The notes under the pieces: generated by a model | Seen by the model: the letters and a program-made list of their open reading frames with translations, nothing else | Database searches by the model: none | What the model was told of the DNA's origin: nothing | Program-made: the position numbers and the translations under genes | Assembly: GCA_964594985.1 (NCBI GenBank) | Contig: CAZQNQ010000003.1 | Span: 1 to 64,000 of the forward strand | Origin: JADLHS01 sp964594985 | GTDB taxonomy: Bacteria > Verrucomicrobiota > Verrucomicrobiia > Limisphaerales > JADLHS01 | Direction of reading: 5' to 3' | DNA length: 64,000 bases | Shown: positions 1-8,984 of the stretch, piece after piece | How the letters are laid out: each line of letters begins with the position of its first letter | Numbering within the stretch: position 1 is the stretch's first letter

Positions 1-150
1 GAACACGGATGGACACGGATGTCGAAGGTAGGGCGCGTCACTCCGTGCGCGCCGCGCTTGGATTGCGGCAGAGCGGCGCGCACGGAGTGACGCGCCCTAC
101 CCGCCAAGCCTTGTTGTTTCATATCCGTGTTCATCTGTGTTTATCCGTGG
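1..150. repeat. Nested palindromic repeat downstream of nuoH
   Basis: The outer arms are built from near-repeats of the word ACACGGAT (1-20) and its complement ATCCGTGTTCATCTGTG (123-139). They enclose a second palindrome at 28-100 that starts GTAGGGCGCGTCA and ends TGACGCGCCCTAC. The inner element is two hairpins: the left one has loop TCC, the right one loop GGA. A close relative lies at 47301-47374. No gene is seen between the window edge and the end of nuoH. Confidence 0.8.
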
Positions 151-156
151 TTGAAA

Positions 157-1341
157 TCAGTCGGCAAACCGATAGGTGCGTTTGCCGATGTCTTTGCGTT
201 CAAATTGGGGGTTGCCCAAAAATAAATATGCTGCAATCAGCAGCGCGCCGCTCGTGAGCCAGCGCGTGAAGCCCGGCCCGGTGAAATGCCAGAGCGCGGC
301 GGCGACGAGATTGATCAGCACCATCGGGATCATGAATTTCCACGCGAAATTCATGAGTTGATCCTGCCGCATCCGGGGCAGCGTGCCGCGCGTCCAGATG
401 AACAGGCACATGAGCGAAAGCAGCTTGAGGAAGAACCACGCCCACGACGGAATAAAGTCCAGCGCGGCGAGCGGCGCATTCCAGCCGCCGAGGAACAGCG
501 TGATGCCCAGCCCGCAGATGGCGAACAGGCTCAGGTATTCCGCGAGGAAAAAGAGCGCGAACTTGAAACCCGAGTATTCGATGAAGTAGCCCGCGATGAT
601 TTCTGATTCGCCTTCGGGCAGATCGAATGGTGAGCGGTTGGCCTCAGCATTGGCGGCGATGAGGAACAACACAAAGCCGACGAAACCCCACGGTGTGAAA
701 ATAAACCAGTCGGGCAAAAAGCCGAAGTGTGTGCCCTGCGCCATCACGATTTTCGTGAGCGAAAGCGTGCCGGTGATCATCACCACGGAAACCGTCGCGA
801 GGATGAGCGGGATTTCGTAGCTGACCATTTGCGCCACGGCGCGCATCGCGCCGAGCAACGCATATTTGTTCCGGCTTGACCAACCGGCCATGAACACCGC
901 GAGTTCCGAGGCCGCGCCAACCGCGAAGAAAAACAACAGTCCCGCATCCAGATCGAGCACGACCATGTTGCGACCGATGGGCAACACGGCATAGACCGTG
1001 AACGCGGTCACGACGAGAATCACCGGCGCGAGCAAATGGACGACTTTGTCCGCCGCGCGCGGAACGAGATCTTCCTTGATGAGCGCCTTGATGCCGTCCG
1101 CCGCCGGTTGCAGAAAACCAAACGGCCCGACGCGATTCGGGCCGTAGCGGTTTTGGATTCGTCCCAGACCTTTGCGCTCCATGACGGTCATGATCGCGAA
1201 CAAGGCCGGGAACACAGCCAGGATCGGGATAAGAGACAGCAGGATGGAGACGAGGGGCAACCAACTCTCCGGCAAAACTCCCGTCAACTGGCCGAGCAGC
1301 CAGTGCTTGAGGTTGACGAAAATTTGGTCGAGGTCGGGCAT
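157..1341 (-). CDS. nuoH: NADH-quinone oxidoreductase subunit H
   Basis: This is the membrane subunit of complex I at the interface between the peripheral arm and the membrane arm, close to the quinone site. The 394-residue product is highly hydrophobic with about eight to nine membrane segments. It carries the family signature around residues 60-80 (YGPNRVGPFGFLQPAADG, then IKEDLVP) and the acidic loop NRSPFDLPEGESEIIAGY near residue 235, both typical of NuoH/ND1. The ATG is at 1341 and the stop is TGA at 157. It lies downstream of nuoI on the same strand, the reverse of the usual H-then-I order, with a 160-bp gap that holds a repeat. Length is slightly above the usual 320-350 because of a long N-terminus. 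The family call is secure. Confidence 0.97.
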   Translation of the reverse strand: MPDLDQIFVNLKHWLLGQLTGVLPESWLPLVSILLSLIPILAVFPALFAIMTVMERKGLGRIQNRYGPNRVGPFGFLQPAADGIKALIKEDLVPRAADKVVHLLAPVILVVTAFTVYAVLPIGRNMVVLDLDAGLLFFFAVGAASELAVFMAGWSSRNKYALLGAMRAVAQMVSYEIPLILATVSVVMITGTLSLTKIVMAQGTHFGFLPDWFIFTPWGFVGFVLFLIAANAEANRSPFDLPEGESEIIAGYFIEYSGFKFALFFLAEYLSLFAICGLGITLFLGGWNAPLAALDFIPSWAWFFLKLLSLMCLFIWTRGTLPRMRQDQLMNFAWKFMIPMVLINLVAAALWHFTGPGFTRWLTSGALLIAAYLFLGNPQFERKDIGKRTYRFAD

Positions 1342-1395
1342 CGGGGATTTTTGATTTACAATTGCCGATTTGCGATTTGCAGTTTGTGGTTTGGC

Positions 1396-1437
1396 CCGCC
1401 CTCACCCCGGCCCTCTCCCCCGGGGAGAGGGAGAAAC
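1396..1437. repeat. Half copy of the CCCTCACCC/CCCTCTCCC palindrome
   Basis: The nuoI-nuoH spacer contains CCCTCACCCC followed by CCCTCTCCCC and its complement GGGGAGAGGG. It matches the left half of the 54425-54627 repeat, including the following GAAACGCTCGCCGC-like tail. The adjacent 1345-1395 stretch is a string of near-repeats of the word GATTTGC. Confidence 0.7.
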
Positions 1438-1502
1438 GCTCGCCGCGGATTGCAAAATTGAGCGTTGGGTTTGGAGCGTGACATTTTCGGCAATGAAATC
1501 AT

Positions 1503-2129
1503 TCAGGTAATAGCCGGTGCTGGGGTTGGTTGAGCAGCCGTCGCGGCTTTGGCTTCAGCAGCAGCCTTGGCCTTTGCTTCTGCGTCTGCTTTCGCCTTGG
1601 CTTGGGCTTTGGCGACCTCGACGGCCAGCGCGGCATCGGACACCGCCGCATCCGTCGGATGAATCTGGCGGTAATGGTCGTTGGACTTGGCGAGTTGATG
1701 TTTGTTGACCAGCAAGCCACCAAACCGATCGGCGGTGCTGAGTTCGTAAGCGGTGTCCATCTTGATGGATTCAAACGGACAGACCTCCACACAAATCTGG
1801 CAACTCATACAAACGGAGAGATCGATGTCAAACGTGGCGGGGTAAAACTGTGCCTGCCCTTTGTAATCAACCCGCTTGTCCTTGCTCTTGACGATGTAGA
1901 TGCACTTGGGCGGACATTCCTTTTCGCAAATCTGACAGGCGACACAGCGCAGACCTTTCATCGGGTCGTTGCCATCGAACACGAGAAATGGGAACTGTCG
2001 CGCGTTTTCGATCTGGGGTAAACGCTCCTCCGGATATTGCACCGTGGTCAAACGCTCGGCGCTGACGTAGCTGCCGAGGAAATTCCTCGCCGTCTCCGCC
2101 ATTCCTTTGATGATGCCTGCGCCGAGCAT
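1503..2129 (-). CDS. nuoI: NADH-quinone oxidoreductase subunit I (2x 4Fe-4S ferredoxin subunit)
   Basis: This is the complex I subunit that holds iron-sulfur clusters N6a and N6b and passes electrons toward the quinone. Two full CxxCxxCxxxCP motifs are visible, at C62/C65/C68/C72 and C107/C110/C113/C117, with the expected spacing. The N-terminus (GAGIIKGMAETARNFLGSY) fits the amphipathic membrane-contact helix of NuoI. Past residue ~158 the protein has a 50-residue Ala/Lys/Glu-rich tail that is not part of the normal family and would be helical or disordered. It is separated from the upstream oxidoreductase gene by a repeat-filled 293-bp gap, so it may have its own promoter. Confidence 0.95.
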   Translation of the reverse strand: MLGAGIIKGMAETARNFLGSYVSAERLTTVQYPEERLPQIENARQFPFLVFDGNDPMKGLRCVACQICEKECPPKCIYIVKSKDKRVDYKGQAQFYPATFDIDLSVCMSCQICVEVCPFESIKMDTAYELSTADRFGGLLVNKHQLAKSNDHYRQIHPTDAAVSDAALAVEVAKAQAKAKADAEAKAKAAAEAKAATAAQPTPAPAIT

Positions 2130-2136
2130 TGGTTAG

Positions 2137-2408
2137 TTACAAGTTGCAGGGTGCAGGGTGCAAGTTCCCGAGCAGGTCGCGGCGCAGGCTTGTTCAACCT
2201 GCCACCTGCCACCTGCCACCTGCAACGAATGTTTGATCATGGGTCTTGGCACCTTCGGTCGCCGAACTGCGACGCCCGCGAGAGTAAAGTTTGCCGGCAG
2301 CGGAAGCAAGCCGACGCTGACCTTTCCGGTTCTTACTCTTGATCTTTTTCTTAATCTTAATCGCCCCGGGAGGGATTAAGAAAAAGATCAAGAGTACGAT
2401 TAAGAACC
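2137..2408. repeat. Two word-type palindromic repeats in the gap between nuoI and the DHOD-like gene
   Basis: Segment 2137-2228 has arms made of repeated GCAGGGT words facing repeated CCACCTG words. Segment 2328-2408 has arms CTCTTGATCTTTTTCTTAATC-like and GATTAAGAAAAAGATCAAG around a CCCGGGAGG centre. The second is related to the inner part of the repeat at 28801-28963. No gene is seen in this gap. Confidence 0.75.
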
Positions 2409-2422
2409 AGCCGCCCCGGTCA

Positions 2423-3418
2423 TTACGCACGATAGCCCGAAACCGCCCGCATGTATTGCGCGCGCTCGAACGCCGCCGGATCGGGACAGTTCTTCTGGCT
2501 CATGCTGCCTTGGAGTTGCTTGATGGATTCGTAATCGTGTTCCTCCATCCAGACGCGGATTTCGTTTTCCACCGTGGTGAGGTGCTTCACGCCGTGACGC
2601 AGCAAGGCGGAACACATCATCGTCACATCCGCGCCCGCCATGAGCATCTTGATCGCATCCGTCGCGCGATGAATCCCGCTGGTCGCCGCCAGACTCAAGC
2701 CGACTTGATCGCGCAGAATCGCAATCCACCGCAGCGGCACGCGCATCGCCATCGGCGTGCTCAACAAAATGTTCGGCGTCACTTCGAGCGATTCGAGGTC
2801 CATGTCCGGCTGATAAAAACGATTGAACAACGTCAACCCGTCCGCACCCGCCACTTCGAGCCGCCGCGCCATGTTGGCGAAGTTGGTGAAAAACGGACTC
2901 AACTTCACCGCGACCGGAATATTCACCTGCTGCTTCACCGAACGCAGGATCTCCACATAGGTGTCTTCGATGCGGATTGAACTCAGCGACGGATCGGTGG
3001 GAATCCAATAGATGTTCAACTCGATGGCGTCCGCGCCGGCCTTCTCGATCTTGCCTGCGTATTCCACCCAGCCGCCGGGCGTTGAACCGTTCAAGCTGGC
3101 GATGATGGGAATCTTTACCGAGGCTTTCGCCTTCTGGATATTCTCCAAATAAACCTCCGGCCCGACGTGGAACTCGGGGGGCTCGGGGAAGTATGTCAGC
3201 GCTTCAGCGAAACTCTCCGTGCCCTGCGTCATGCTCTCGAACAATTCGCGGCGTTCGAGTGAAAGCTGTTCCTCGAAGAGCGAATGCATTACCACCGCCG
3301 CCGCGCCGGCATCCTCCATGCGCTTGATGTTGTCCACGTTTTCCGTGAGCGGTTGCGCCGCCGACGGCACGAGCGGGGAACGAAGTTTCAAACCGAGATA
3401 GGTTGTGCTGAGATTCAT
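2423..3418 (-). CDS. Dihydroorotate dehydrogenase-like flavoprotein
   Basis: The product is a 331-residue TIM-barrel flavoprotein related to class 1 dihydroorotate dehydrogenases. Family features visible are the N-terminal YLGLKLRSPLVPSAA strand, the central IPIIASLNGSTPGGW segment, PVAVKLSPFFTNF with the FMN-contacting lysine, and the late GADVTMMCSALLRHG. It sits directly downstream of nifJ. Proteins of this type are commonly found next to pyruvate:ferredoxin oxidoreductase in several phyla, where the name 'dihydroorotate dehydrogenase-like' is used because a pyrimidine role has not been shown for them. A redox role linked to ferredoxin is inference. A true pyrD is possible but less likely in this context. 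Confidence 0.88.
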   Translation of the reverse strand: MNLSTTYLGLKLRSPLVPSAAQPLTENVDNIKRMEDAGAAAVVMHSLFEEQLSLERRELFESMTQGTESFAEALTYFPEPPEFHVGPEVYLENIQKAKASVKIPIIASLNGSTPGGWVEYAGKIEKAGADAIELNIYWIPTDPSLSSIRIEDTYVEILRSVKQQVNIPVAVKLSPFFTNFANMARRLEVAGADGLTLFNRFYQPDMDLESLEVTPNILLSTPMAMRVPLRWIAILRDQVGLSLAATSGIHRATDAIKMLMAGADVTMMCSALLRHGVKHLTTVENEIRVWMEEHDYESIKQLQGSMSQKNCPDPAAFERAQYMRAVSGYRA

Positions 3419-3467
3419 AAATCAAGTGTGCTTGGTTGATATCAGAGTGTCGCAAGGCACCCGCCAA

Positions 3468-3529
3468 CCCCTCACCCGGCCTGCGGCCACCCTCTCCCCG
3501 TCGGACGGGGAGAGGGACGGGGTGAGGGG
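3468..3529. repeat. CCCCTCACCC/CCCTCTCCCC palindrome between nifJ and the DHOD-like gene
   Basis: The outer arms CCCCTCACCC and GGGGTGAGGGG enclose inner arms CCCTCTCCCC and GGGGAGAGGG. The same family appears inside the prpD reading frame (20855-20919), at the start of the pectate lyase gene (54425-54627) and as a half copy at 1396-1437. Confidence 0.8.
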
Positions 3530-3558
3530 CTGCAACGTGTAACACGCAACTCTCATTT

Positions 3559-6500
3559 TTAATTCTCCACCGTTGCGGGAGTTTTTGCGGGTGCGTTCCC
3601 CTGCGTGTCCGCTGGTTTCAGATCGCGCGCGGCCAGGTGTTGATACAGTTTCCAACGCAGATTCACTTCTTCCTGCGCTTGCGCGAGCAACTTCTTCGCG
3701 TGCTCGGGATGGCTCTTGTCGAGCATCTTGAACCGGTTCTCCAAGGCGCGATACTCGCCGAGCTTGATGCGCGGGGTTTGCGAATCGAGCTGCAACGGAT
3801 TCTCACCCTTCGCCGCGCGATCCGGGTTGAAGCGATACAACAGCCAGTGCCCGGAGTTGACCGCGGCCTTTTGGTTTTGCAGGCCGGTGGCCATGTTGAT
3901 GCCATGCGCAATACAATGCGAATACGCGATGATGATCGCCGGGCCGTCGTAAGCCTCGGCCTCGATGAAAGTCTTGAGCGTGTGCTCGTCCTTCGCGCCC
4001 ATCGCCACGCAACCGACGTAGATGTTGCCGTAAGTCATCGCGATAAGACCAAGGTCTTTCTTCGCGGCCGGTTTGCCGCTGGCCGCGAATTTCGCCACCG
4101 CGCCGCGCGGCGTGGACTTCGACGCCTGTCCGCCGGTGTTGGAATAAACCTCCGTGTCGAGCAACAGCACTTTCACGTTGCGACCACTGGCGAGCACGTG
4201 ATCCAATCCGCCGTAGCCGATGTCGTAACCCCAGCCGTCGCCACCGATGATCCACACGCTCTTGCGCACGAGCATGTCGGCGAGCGTGAGCAAACGCTTG
4301 GCTTCGGGGGATTCAATTCCGGCGAGACGTTTCTTCAATTCAACGATGCGTTCGCGTTGATCGTAAATGCCCGCTTCATCCTTCTGGTCCGCCGTCAAAA
4401 TCGCCTCGGCCAGATCAGTGCCGACGCTTGCTGTGAGTTTACGCAGCAGTTCGGCAGCAAACTCGCGTTGCTTGTCAATGCTTACGCGGAAGCCAAGACC
4501 AAACTCGGCGTTGTCCTCGAAGAGCGAGTTGCACCAAGCCGGCCCGCGTCCGTCCTTATTCTGAGTGTAAGGCGTGGTCGGCAGATTGCCGCCGTAGATC
4601 GAGGAGCAACCCGTGGCGTTGGCCACAACCATGCGGTCGCCGAATAATTGGGTCAGGAGTTTGATGTACGGCGTCTCGCCGCATCCCGCGCACGCGCCGG
4701 AGAACTCGAACAGCGGTTCGAGGGCTTGCATCCCGCGCACGTTGTCGGTGGAAACCGTGCGGCGGTCCAGTTCGGGAATGTTGAGGAAGTAATCCCAGTT
4801 CTTCACCTCGGCATCGCGGAGCGGTGCTTGCGGGCGCATATTGATCGCCTTGAGCTTCGCCTCGGATTTATTGCGCGCCGGGCAGACATCCACGCACACG
4901 CCGCAACCGGTGCAGTCCTCGACTGCGACCTGGATGGAAAACTTCTTCCCCTTCCACTCGGGCAAGCGGGCATCGGCGGACTTGAATGTTTCCGGCCCGT
5001 GATTATGGGAAGCCTCGAACACCTTGCTGCGGATTGTCGCATGCGGACAGACGAACACGCATTTGCCACATTGGATGCAAACATTGGGATCCCAGACGGG
5101 AACTTCCGTGGCCAGATTGCGTTTCTCCCATTTCGCCGTCGCCGTCGGGAAGGTGCCGTCGCACGGCATCGCGCTGACCGGGAGACGATCGCCGCAGCCG
5201 CCAGCAATCGGGCCAAGCACATTGCGCACGAATGCGGGTGCTTGCGCGGGAATCGCCGGACGGATCGTAACGACGCTCTCCTCCTGCTCCGGCACTTTCA
5301 CCTCGACGAGATTAGCCAGCGTGGTGTCCACGGCGGCGATGTTCATCTTCACGATCTCTTCGCCCTTTTTGCCGTAGGCTTTCTTGATGGAATCCTTGAT
5401 CGCCTGGATCGCCTCTTCCTTTGGCAATACGCCCGAGACACTGAAGAAACACGTCTGCATCACCGTGTTGATGCGCGGCCCCATGCCGGCGGCGCGAGCG
5501 ACGCGCATGGCGTCAATCGTGTAAAGCTTGGCCTGCTTCGCGATCAGGTCGCGTTGCGTCTCGACCGGCAGATGCTTCCAGACATCCTCCGGCTTGTGCG
5601 GTGAGTTCAACAGCAATGTGCCGCCGGAAACGAGGCATTCCGCCACATTCATCCGTTCGAGGAAGATCGGTTGATGACACGCCACAAAGTTCGCCTGCGT
5701 GATGAGATAGGTGGAGCGGATTTGCTTCGGCCCGAAACGCAGATGCGAAATCGTGATCGCGCCGGATTTCTTCGAGTCATAAACGAAGTAACCTTGCGCG
5801 TAGTTCTCGGTGTTCTCGCCGATGATCTTGATGGATTCCTTGTTCGCGCCGACTGTGCCGTCCGCGCCCAGACCGTAGAACAGAGCGCGCACCACTTCCG
5901 GCGGCTCGATGGAAAAGCTTTCGTCCACAGCGAGGCTCGTGTGTCCGACGTCGTCGTTGATGCCGACGGTGAAATGATTCTTTGGTTTGGCGATCTTCAG
6001 ATTCTCAAACACTGCCTGCACCATCGCGGGCGTAAACTCCTTGCTCGATAAACCAAAACGCCCGCCGACGATGCGGGGCGGGCGGGCGAATTTCGATTGT
6101 CCGGTTACGGAGGATACGGAAGCGGCTTCGGCAAAGGCATTGAGCACGTCGAGATAAAGCGGCTCGCCGCCCGCGCCCGGTTCTTTCGTCCGATCCAAAA
6201 CCGCGATGGCCTTGACCGAGGCGGGCAGCGCGGCGATGAGACGCTTCACGTCCAGCGGACGATAGAGGCGGACTTTCAGCACGCCCTTTTTCGCGTCTTT
6301 GGCATTGAGGTAATCCACTGTCTCGTGGACGGCTTCACAGCCCGAGCCCATGAGAATCGTGACAAACTCCGCGTCCGGCGCGCCGTGATACTCGTAAAGA
6401 TGATAGCGGCGGCCCGTGAGTTCGCCGAACTTGGCCATCGCCTGCTCGACGATGTCGGCGCACTTGTCGTAGAACGGATTCACCGTTTCCCGCGCCTGGA

Positions 6501-7179
6501 AATACACGTCGGGATTCTGCGCCGTGCCGCGCAGCACCGGACGATCCGGCGTCAACCCGCGCATCCGATGCTCGACGACGCGTTCTTCGCTGATCATCGC
6601 GCGGATGACCTCCTTATCAATCATCTCGATCTTCCCGACTTCGTGCGACGTGCGGAAGCCATCGAAGAAATGCAGAAACGGAATGCGCGATTCAAGCGTG
6701 GCCGCGTGGGCAATGAGCGCGAGGTCGTGCGCCTCTTGGACCGAGTTCGAGCACAGCATCGCCCAACCGGTTTGGCGGGCGGCCATCACGTCGCCATGAT
6801 CGCCGAAGATGGACAGGCCTTGCGCGGCCAACGATCGGGCCGCGATGTGAAACACCGCCGGCGTCAGTTCCCCGGCGATCTTGTACATGTTGGGGATCAT
6901 CAACAGCAGTCCTTGCGAGGCCGTGAACGTGGTGGCGAGCGAACCGGTTTGCAGCGCGCCATGAATCGCGCCCGCCGCGCCGCCCTCACTTTGCATCTCC
7001 ACCACCGAGGGGATGGTGTCCCAGAGATTTTTCATCCCGTTGGCGGCCCATTGATCCGCCCACTCGCCCATCGGCGAGGAGGGGGTGATCGGGTAGATGG
7101 CGATGACTTCGCTGAGTTGGTAGGCGATGTCGGCTACGGCTTCGTTGGCGTCAAGAGTCTTAAAGTGCGGCGTCTTCAT
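3559..7179 (-). CDS. nifJ: Pyruvate:ferredoxin (flavodoxin) oxidoreductase
   Basis: This single-chain enzyme oxidatively decarboxylates pyruvate to acetyl-CoA and reduces ferredoxin or flavodoxin. The product is about 1206 residues, the usual NifJ length. In order it shows the N-terminal TPP/pyrimidine domain (EVIAIYPITPSSPMGEWAD), the gamma-like domain, two cluster-binding motifs CIQCGKCVFVCP and CTGCGVCVDVCP near two thirds of the length, and a C-terminal TPP domain with SGACAGCGETPYIKLL and GGDGWGYDIGYGG. I chose the ATG at 7179 (MKTPHFKTLD); an in-frame ATG lies ten codons upstream at 7209. It is followed by the DHOD-like gene, nuoI and nuoH on the same strand, which suggests ferredoxin-linked central metabolism feeding the respiratory chain (inference). 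Confidence 0.97.
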   Translation of the reverse strand: MKTPHFKTLDANEAVADIAYQLSEVIAIYPITPSSPMGEWADQWAANGMKNLWDTIPSVVEMQSEGGAAGAIHGALQTGSLATTFTASQGLLLMIPNMYKIAGELTPAVFHIAARSLAAQGLSIFGDHGDVMAARQTGWAMLCSNSVQEAHDLALIAHAATLESRIPFLHFFDGFRTSHEVGKIEMIDKEVIRAMISEERVVEHRMRGLTPDRPVLRGTAQNPDVYFQARETVNPFYDKCADIVEQAMAKFGELTGRRYHLYEYHGAPDAEFVTILMGSGCEAVHETVDYLNAKDAKKGVLKVRLYRPLDVKRLIAALPASVKAIAVLDRTKEPGAGGEPLYLDVLNAFAEAASVSSVTGQSKFARPPRIVGGRFGLSSKEFTPAMVQAVFENLKIAKPKNHFTVGINDDVGHTSLAVDESFSIEPPEVVRALFYGLGADGTVGANKESIKIIGENTENYAQGYFVYDSKKSGAITISHLRFGPKQIRSTYLITQANFVACHQPIFLERMNVAECLVSGGTLLLNSPHKPEDVWKHLPVETQRDLIAKQAKLYTIDAMRVARAAGMGPRINTVMQTCFFSVSGVLPKEEAIQAIKDSIKKAYGKKGEEIVKMNIAAVDTTLANLVEVKVPEQEESVVTIRPAIPAQAPAFVRNVLGPIAGGCGDRLPVSAMPCDGTFPTATAKWEKRNLATEVPVWDPNVCIQCGKCVFVCPHATIRSKVFEASHNHGPETFKSADARLPEWKGKKFSIQVAVEDCTGCGVCVDVCPARNKSEAKLKAINMRPQAPLRDAEVKNWDYFLNIPELDRRTVSTDNVRGMQALEPLFEFSGACAGCGETPYIKLLTQLFGDRMVVANATGCSSIYGGNLPTTPYTQNKDGRGPAWCNSLFEDNAEFGLGFRVSIDKQREFAAELLRKLTASVGTDLAEAILTADQKDEAGIYDQRERIVELKKRLAGIESPEAKRLLTLADMLVRKSVWIIGGDGWGYDIGYGGLDHVLASGRNVKVLLLDTEVYSNTGGQASKSTPRGAVAKFAASGKPAAKKDLGLIAMTYGNIYVGCVAMGAKDEHTLKTFIEAEAYDGPAIIIAYSHCIAHGINMATGLQNQKAAVNSGHWLLYRFNPDRAAKGENPLQLDSQTPRIKLGEYRALENRFKMLDKSHPEHAKKLLAQAQEEVNLRWKLYQHLAARDLKPADTQGNAPAKTPATVEN

Positions 7180-7297
7180 CCGCGGAAAAGTATCCGCGAA
7201 CAATATCATTACGGAAAATCATCCGTTGCCAAACAATGAGCAGAAATTGTTTAGCCATGCCAAGATTTGCGCCACGACCATCGTGTCCAAACTCCGC

Positions 7298-8386
7298 TCA
7301 AGGTTTGACCGGCGTCGTGGAGAGAACGACCCATTCCTTGGGCTCGGCTTGCGTGGGTTTGAAGCCGAGGTGCTGCGCGAGATCGTCGGCATCATACATT
7401 GTGAAACCTTTCCAGCCATCTTCGCCGGGCTTGAAGCCGAGTCCCGTGGCCCAGGATTGTCCTTCAAGTTTCACATCCTCAACCCAGTCGCCGCCGCGGA
7501 GGCGGATGTTGCGTTCACACCGGAATTTTCGTTCGCCGTTCTCGTAAATGGCCACCACGCCGGTCTCCGCGTCATCACCCATCAACGCCGTGACGGTAGT
7601 GGTCGCCAGTTTCTTGGACAGAGATTCCGCCAATGCCGTGAGGTTCGCGACATCCTTCTCCTCCCAGAAGATCGAACCATCAATCACCACGTAGCCGTTG
7701 TCCGTTGCATGCGCCCTGAAGTTCCCCTCGGAAGCAGCATTCGTGGTCACCAAGCTGAAAAGTTTTTGCTTGGTGCGCTCGCCGGAGAACTCCACACACG
7801 CCTGCACCACGGCAGTAACATCAGCAACTTTGACCAGCACCATCGTGCCATCGTCATCGGGCAGCACATTGGTAATTTGCGACAACGCGGTGGAACTGTC
7901 GCCGGAGTTCTTGTCATCACCATGACCAGTGAGTCCTTTCACCCATGTGATCAAATTGCTGACTGCCGTAACCTTCTGCGAAATCTTATCAATCGAAGCC
8001 ACGAGCCCCCAAAGGACAAAAAACCCGATGATGAGCCAGGTCTTCCAGCCCACCTTGACCTCCCGCACCCCGCCTTCCAAAGTATCTTCGTCTTCAGAAT
8101 CTTCCGCCCCGGCGGCGGCCATGACGGGTGCCGTGGGTGGCGACGTGTGTGGACGATTGATGCTCAAGCCGGCGGGACGCATCGGGGCTGGAGCGGGAGG
8201 CGGTGGTGGCGCGCTGGCCATCGGAATCGGCGTTGGCGGCAAAAGTTGCTGGAGCAGCACATTGGCGCGAGCGGTGCCATCCGCGCCGCAGACCGGGCAA
8301 TTCACCGTGAACGGCATCTGACCATGCACGGGTTCGACATCAAATTTGAACTTCTGGCCGCAGTCGCATTGGACTTTGATTTCCAT
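7298..8386 (-). CDS. Zinc-ribbon membrane protein of unknown function
   Basis: I do not recognise a named family. The 362-residue product starts with a zinc-ribbon-like segment (C7, C9, C30, C33) of the kind used to detect nucleic acids or partner proteins. Next comes a long Pro/Ala-rich linker to about residue 90 and an acidic stretch. A single membrane helix follows near residues 114-131 (TWLIIGFFVLWGLVA), and then a C-terminal domain of about 230 residues that would lie outside the cytoplasm if the ribbon is inside. This looks like a Verrucomicrobiota-type one-pass protein with a cytosolic ribbon and a periplasmic domain. The ATG at 8386 is the only good start. Confidence 0.75.
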   Translation of the reverse strand: MEIKVQCDCGQKFKFDVEPVHGQMPFTVNCPVCGADGTARANVLLQQLLPPTPIPMASAPPPPPAPAPMRPAGLSINRPHTSPPTAPVMAAAGAEDSEDEDTLEGGVREVKVGWKTWLIIGFFVLWGLVASIDKISQKVTAVSNLITWVKGLTGHGDDKNSGDSSTALSQITNVLPDDDGTMVLVKVADVTAVVQACVEFSGERTKQKLFSLVTTNAASEGNFRAHATDNGYVVIDGSIFWEEKDVANLTALAESLSKKLATTTVTALMGDDAETGVVAIYENGERKFRCERNIRLRGGDWVEDVKLEGQSWATGLGFKPGEDGWKGFTMYDADDLAQHLGFKPTQAEPKEWVVLSTTPVKP

Positions 8387-8469
8387 AGAGCGCGATCCTG
8401 ACCGGCGGGGTTGGAATCGCCGGGAGTGGTTTCAGGTTAAGAAGTCCGCCGCGCCGATGCAAGCGGTTG

Positions 8470-8889
8470 TCAACCCACCAAACTTAACTGCGGTGCGGGC
8501 CGCTCACGAAGCGGATTGCGTTGGTAATCCCCGGCTTCCAGCCAAGCGAGCCACGTTTCGATCAACGCCAGGACCACGCGCAGATCGAGTCGTTCATATT
8601 CATGGGGATATTGGGTCAGGTTGGTCCGGGCGAGCTTGAACAGCGCGGCGGACGGACGCAGCCGTTCCTTCTGTAGATGAACGTATGCGCCTGCCAGTTG
8701 GATGAGGCCTTTGTAAAAATTACCGGCAAGCCCATGCCGGTCCGCCAGCCAGAGTTCCTCAAGCACATCGTGCGCCTCATAGAACTCCTGCCGGTTGAAG
8801 CAATCAAAGTAACCCAGGTAATAGGCGCTCAGTTCGCCGCCCTGAAAAGCCGCGATGCGTTCGGCGATCTTGCCGCTCTTTTTGCTCAC
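8470..8889 (-). CDS. DUF309 domain protein
   Basis: The 139-residue product is a helical protein of the DUF309 family. The core motif FYEAHDVLEELW near residues 36-47, with its conserved His and Glu residues, and the following YKGLIQLAGAYVHLQK are the family hallmarks. The biochemical role of DUF309 is not established; the conserved His/Glu residues suggest a metal site. It is monocistronic, divergent from the CvpA-like gene that starts about 95 bp away. Confidence 0.88.
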   Translation of the reverse strand: MSKKSGKIAERIAAFQGGELSAYYLGYFDCFNRQEFYEAHDVLEELWLADRHGLAGNFYKGLIQLAGAYVHLQKERLRPSAALFKLARTNLTQYPHEYERLDLRVVLALIETWLAWLEAGDYQRNPLRERPAPQLSLVG

Positions 8890-8984
8890 GCAGGAAGCCT
8901 AATGACGCCCTCCGCCGCGCCAAAGCCAAATCGCGGCTGAAATTTGCGCGTGCTTTTCGATGCCATGATTTCTAACTTCTCTTC

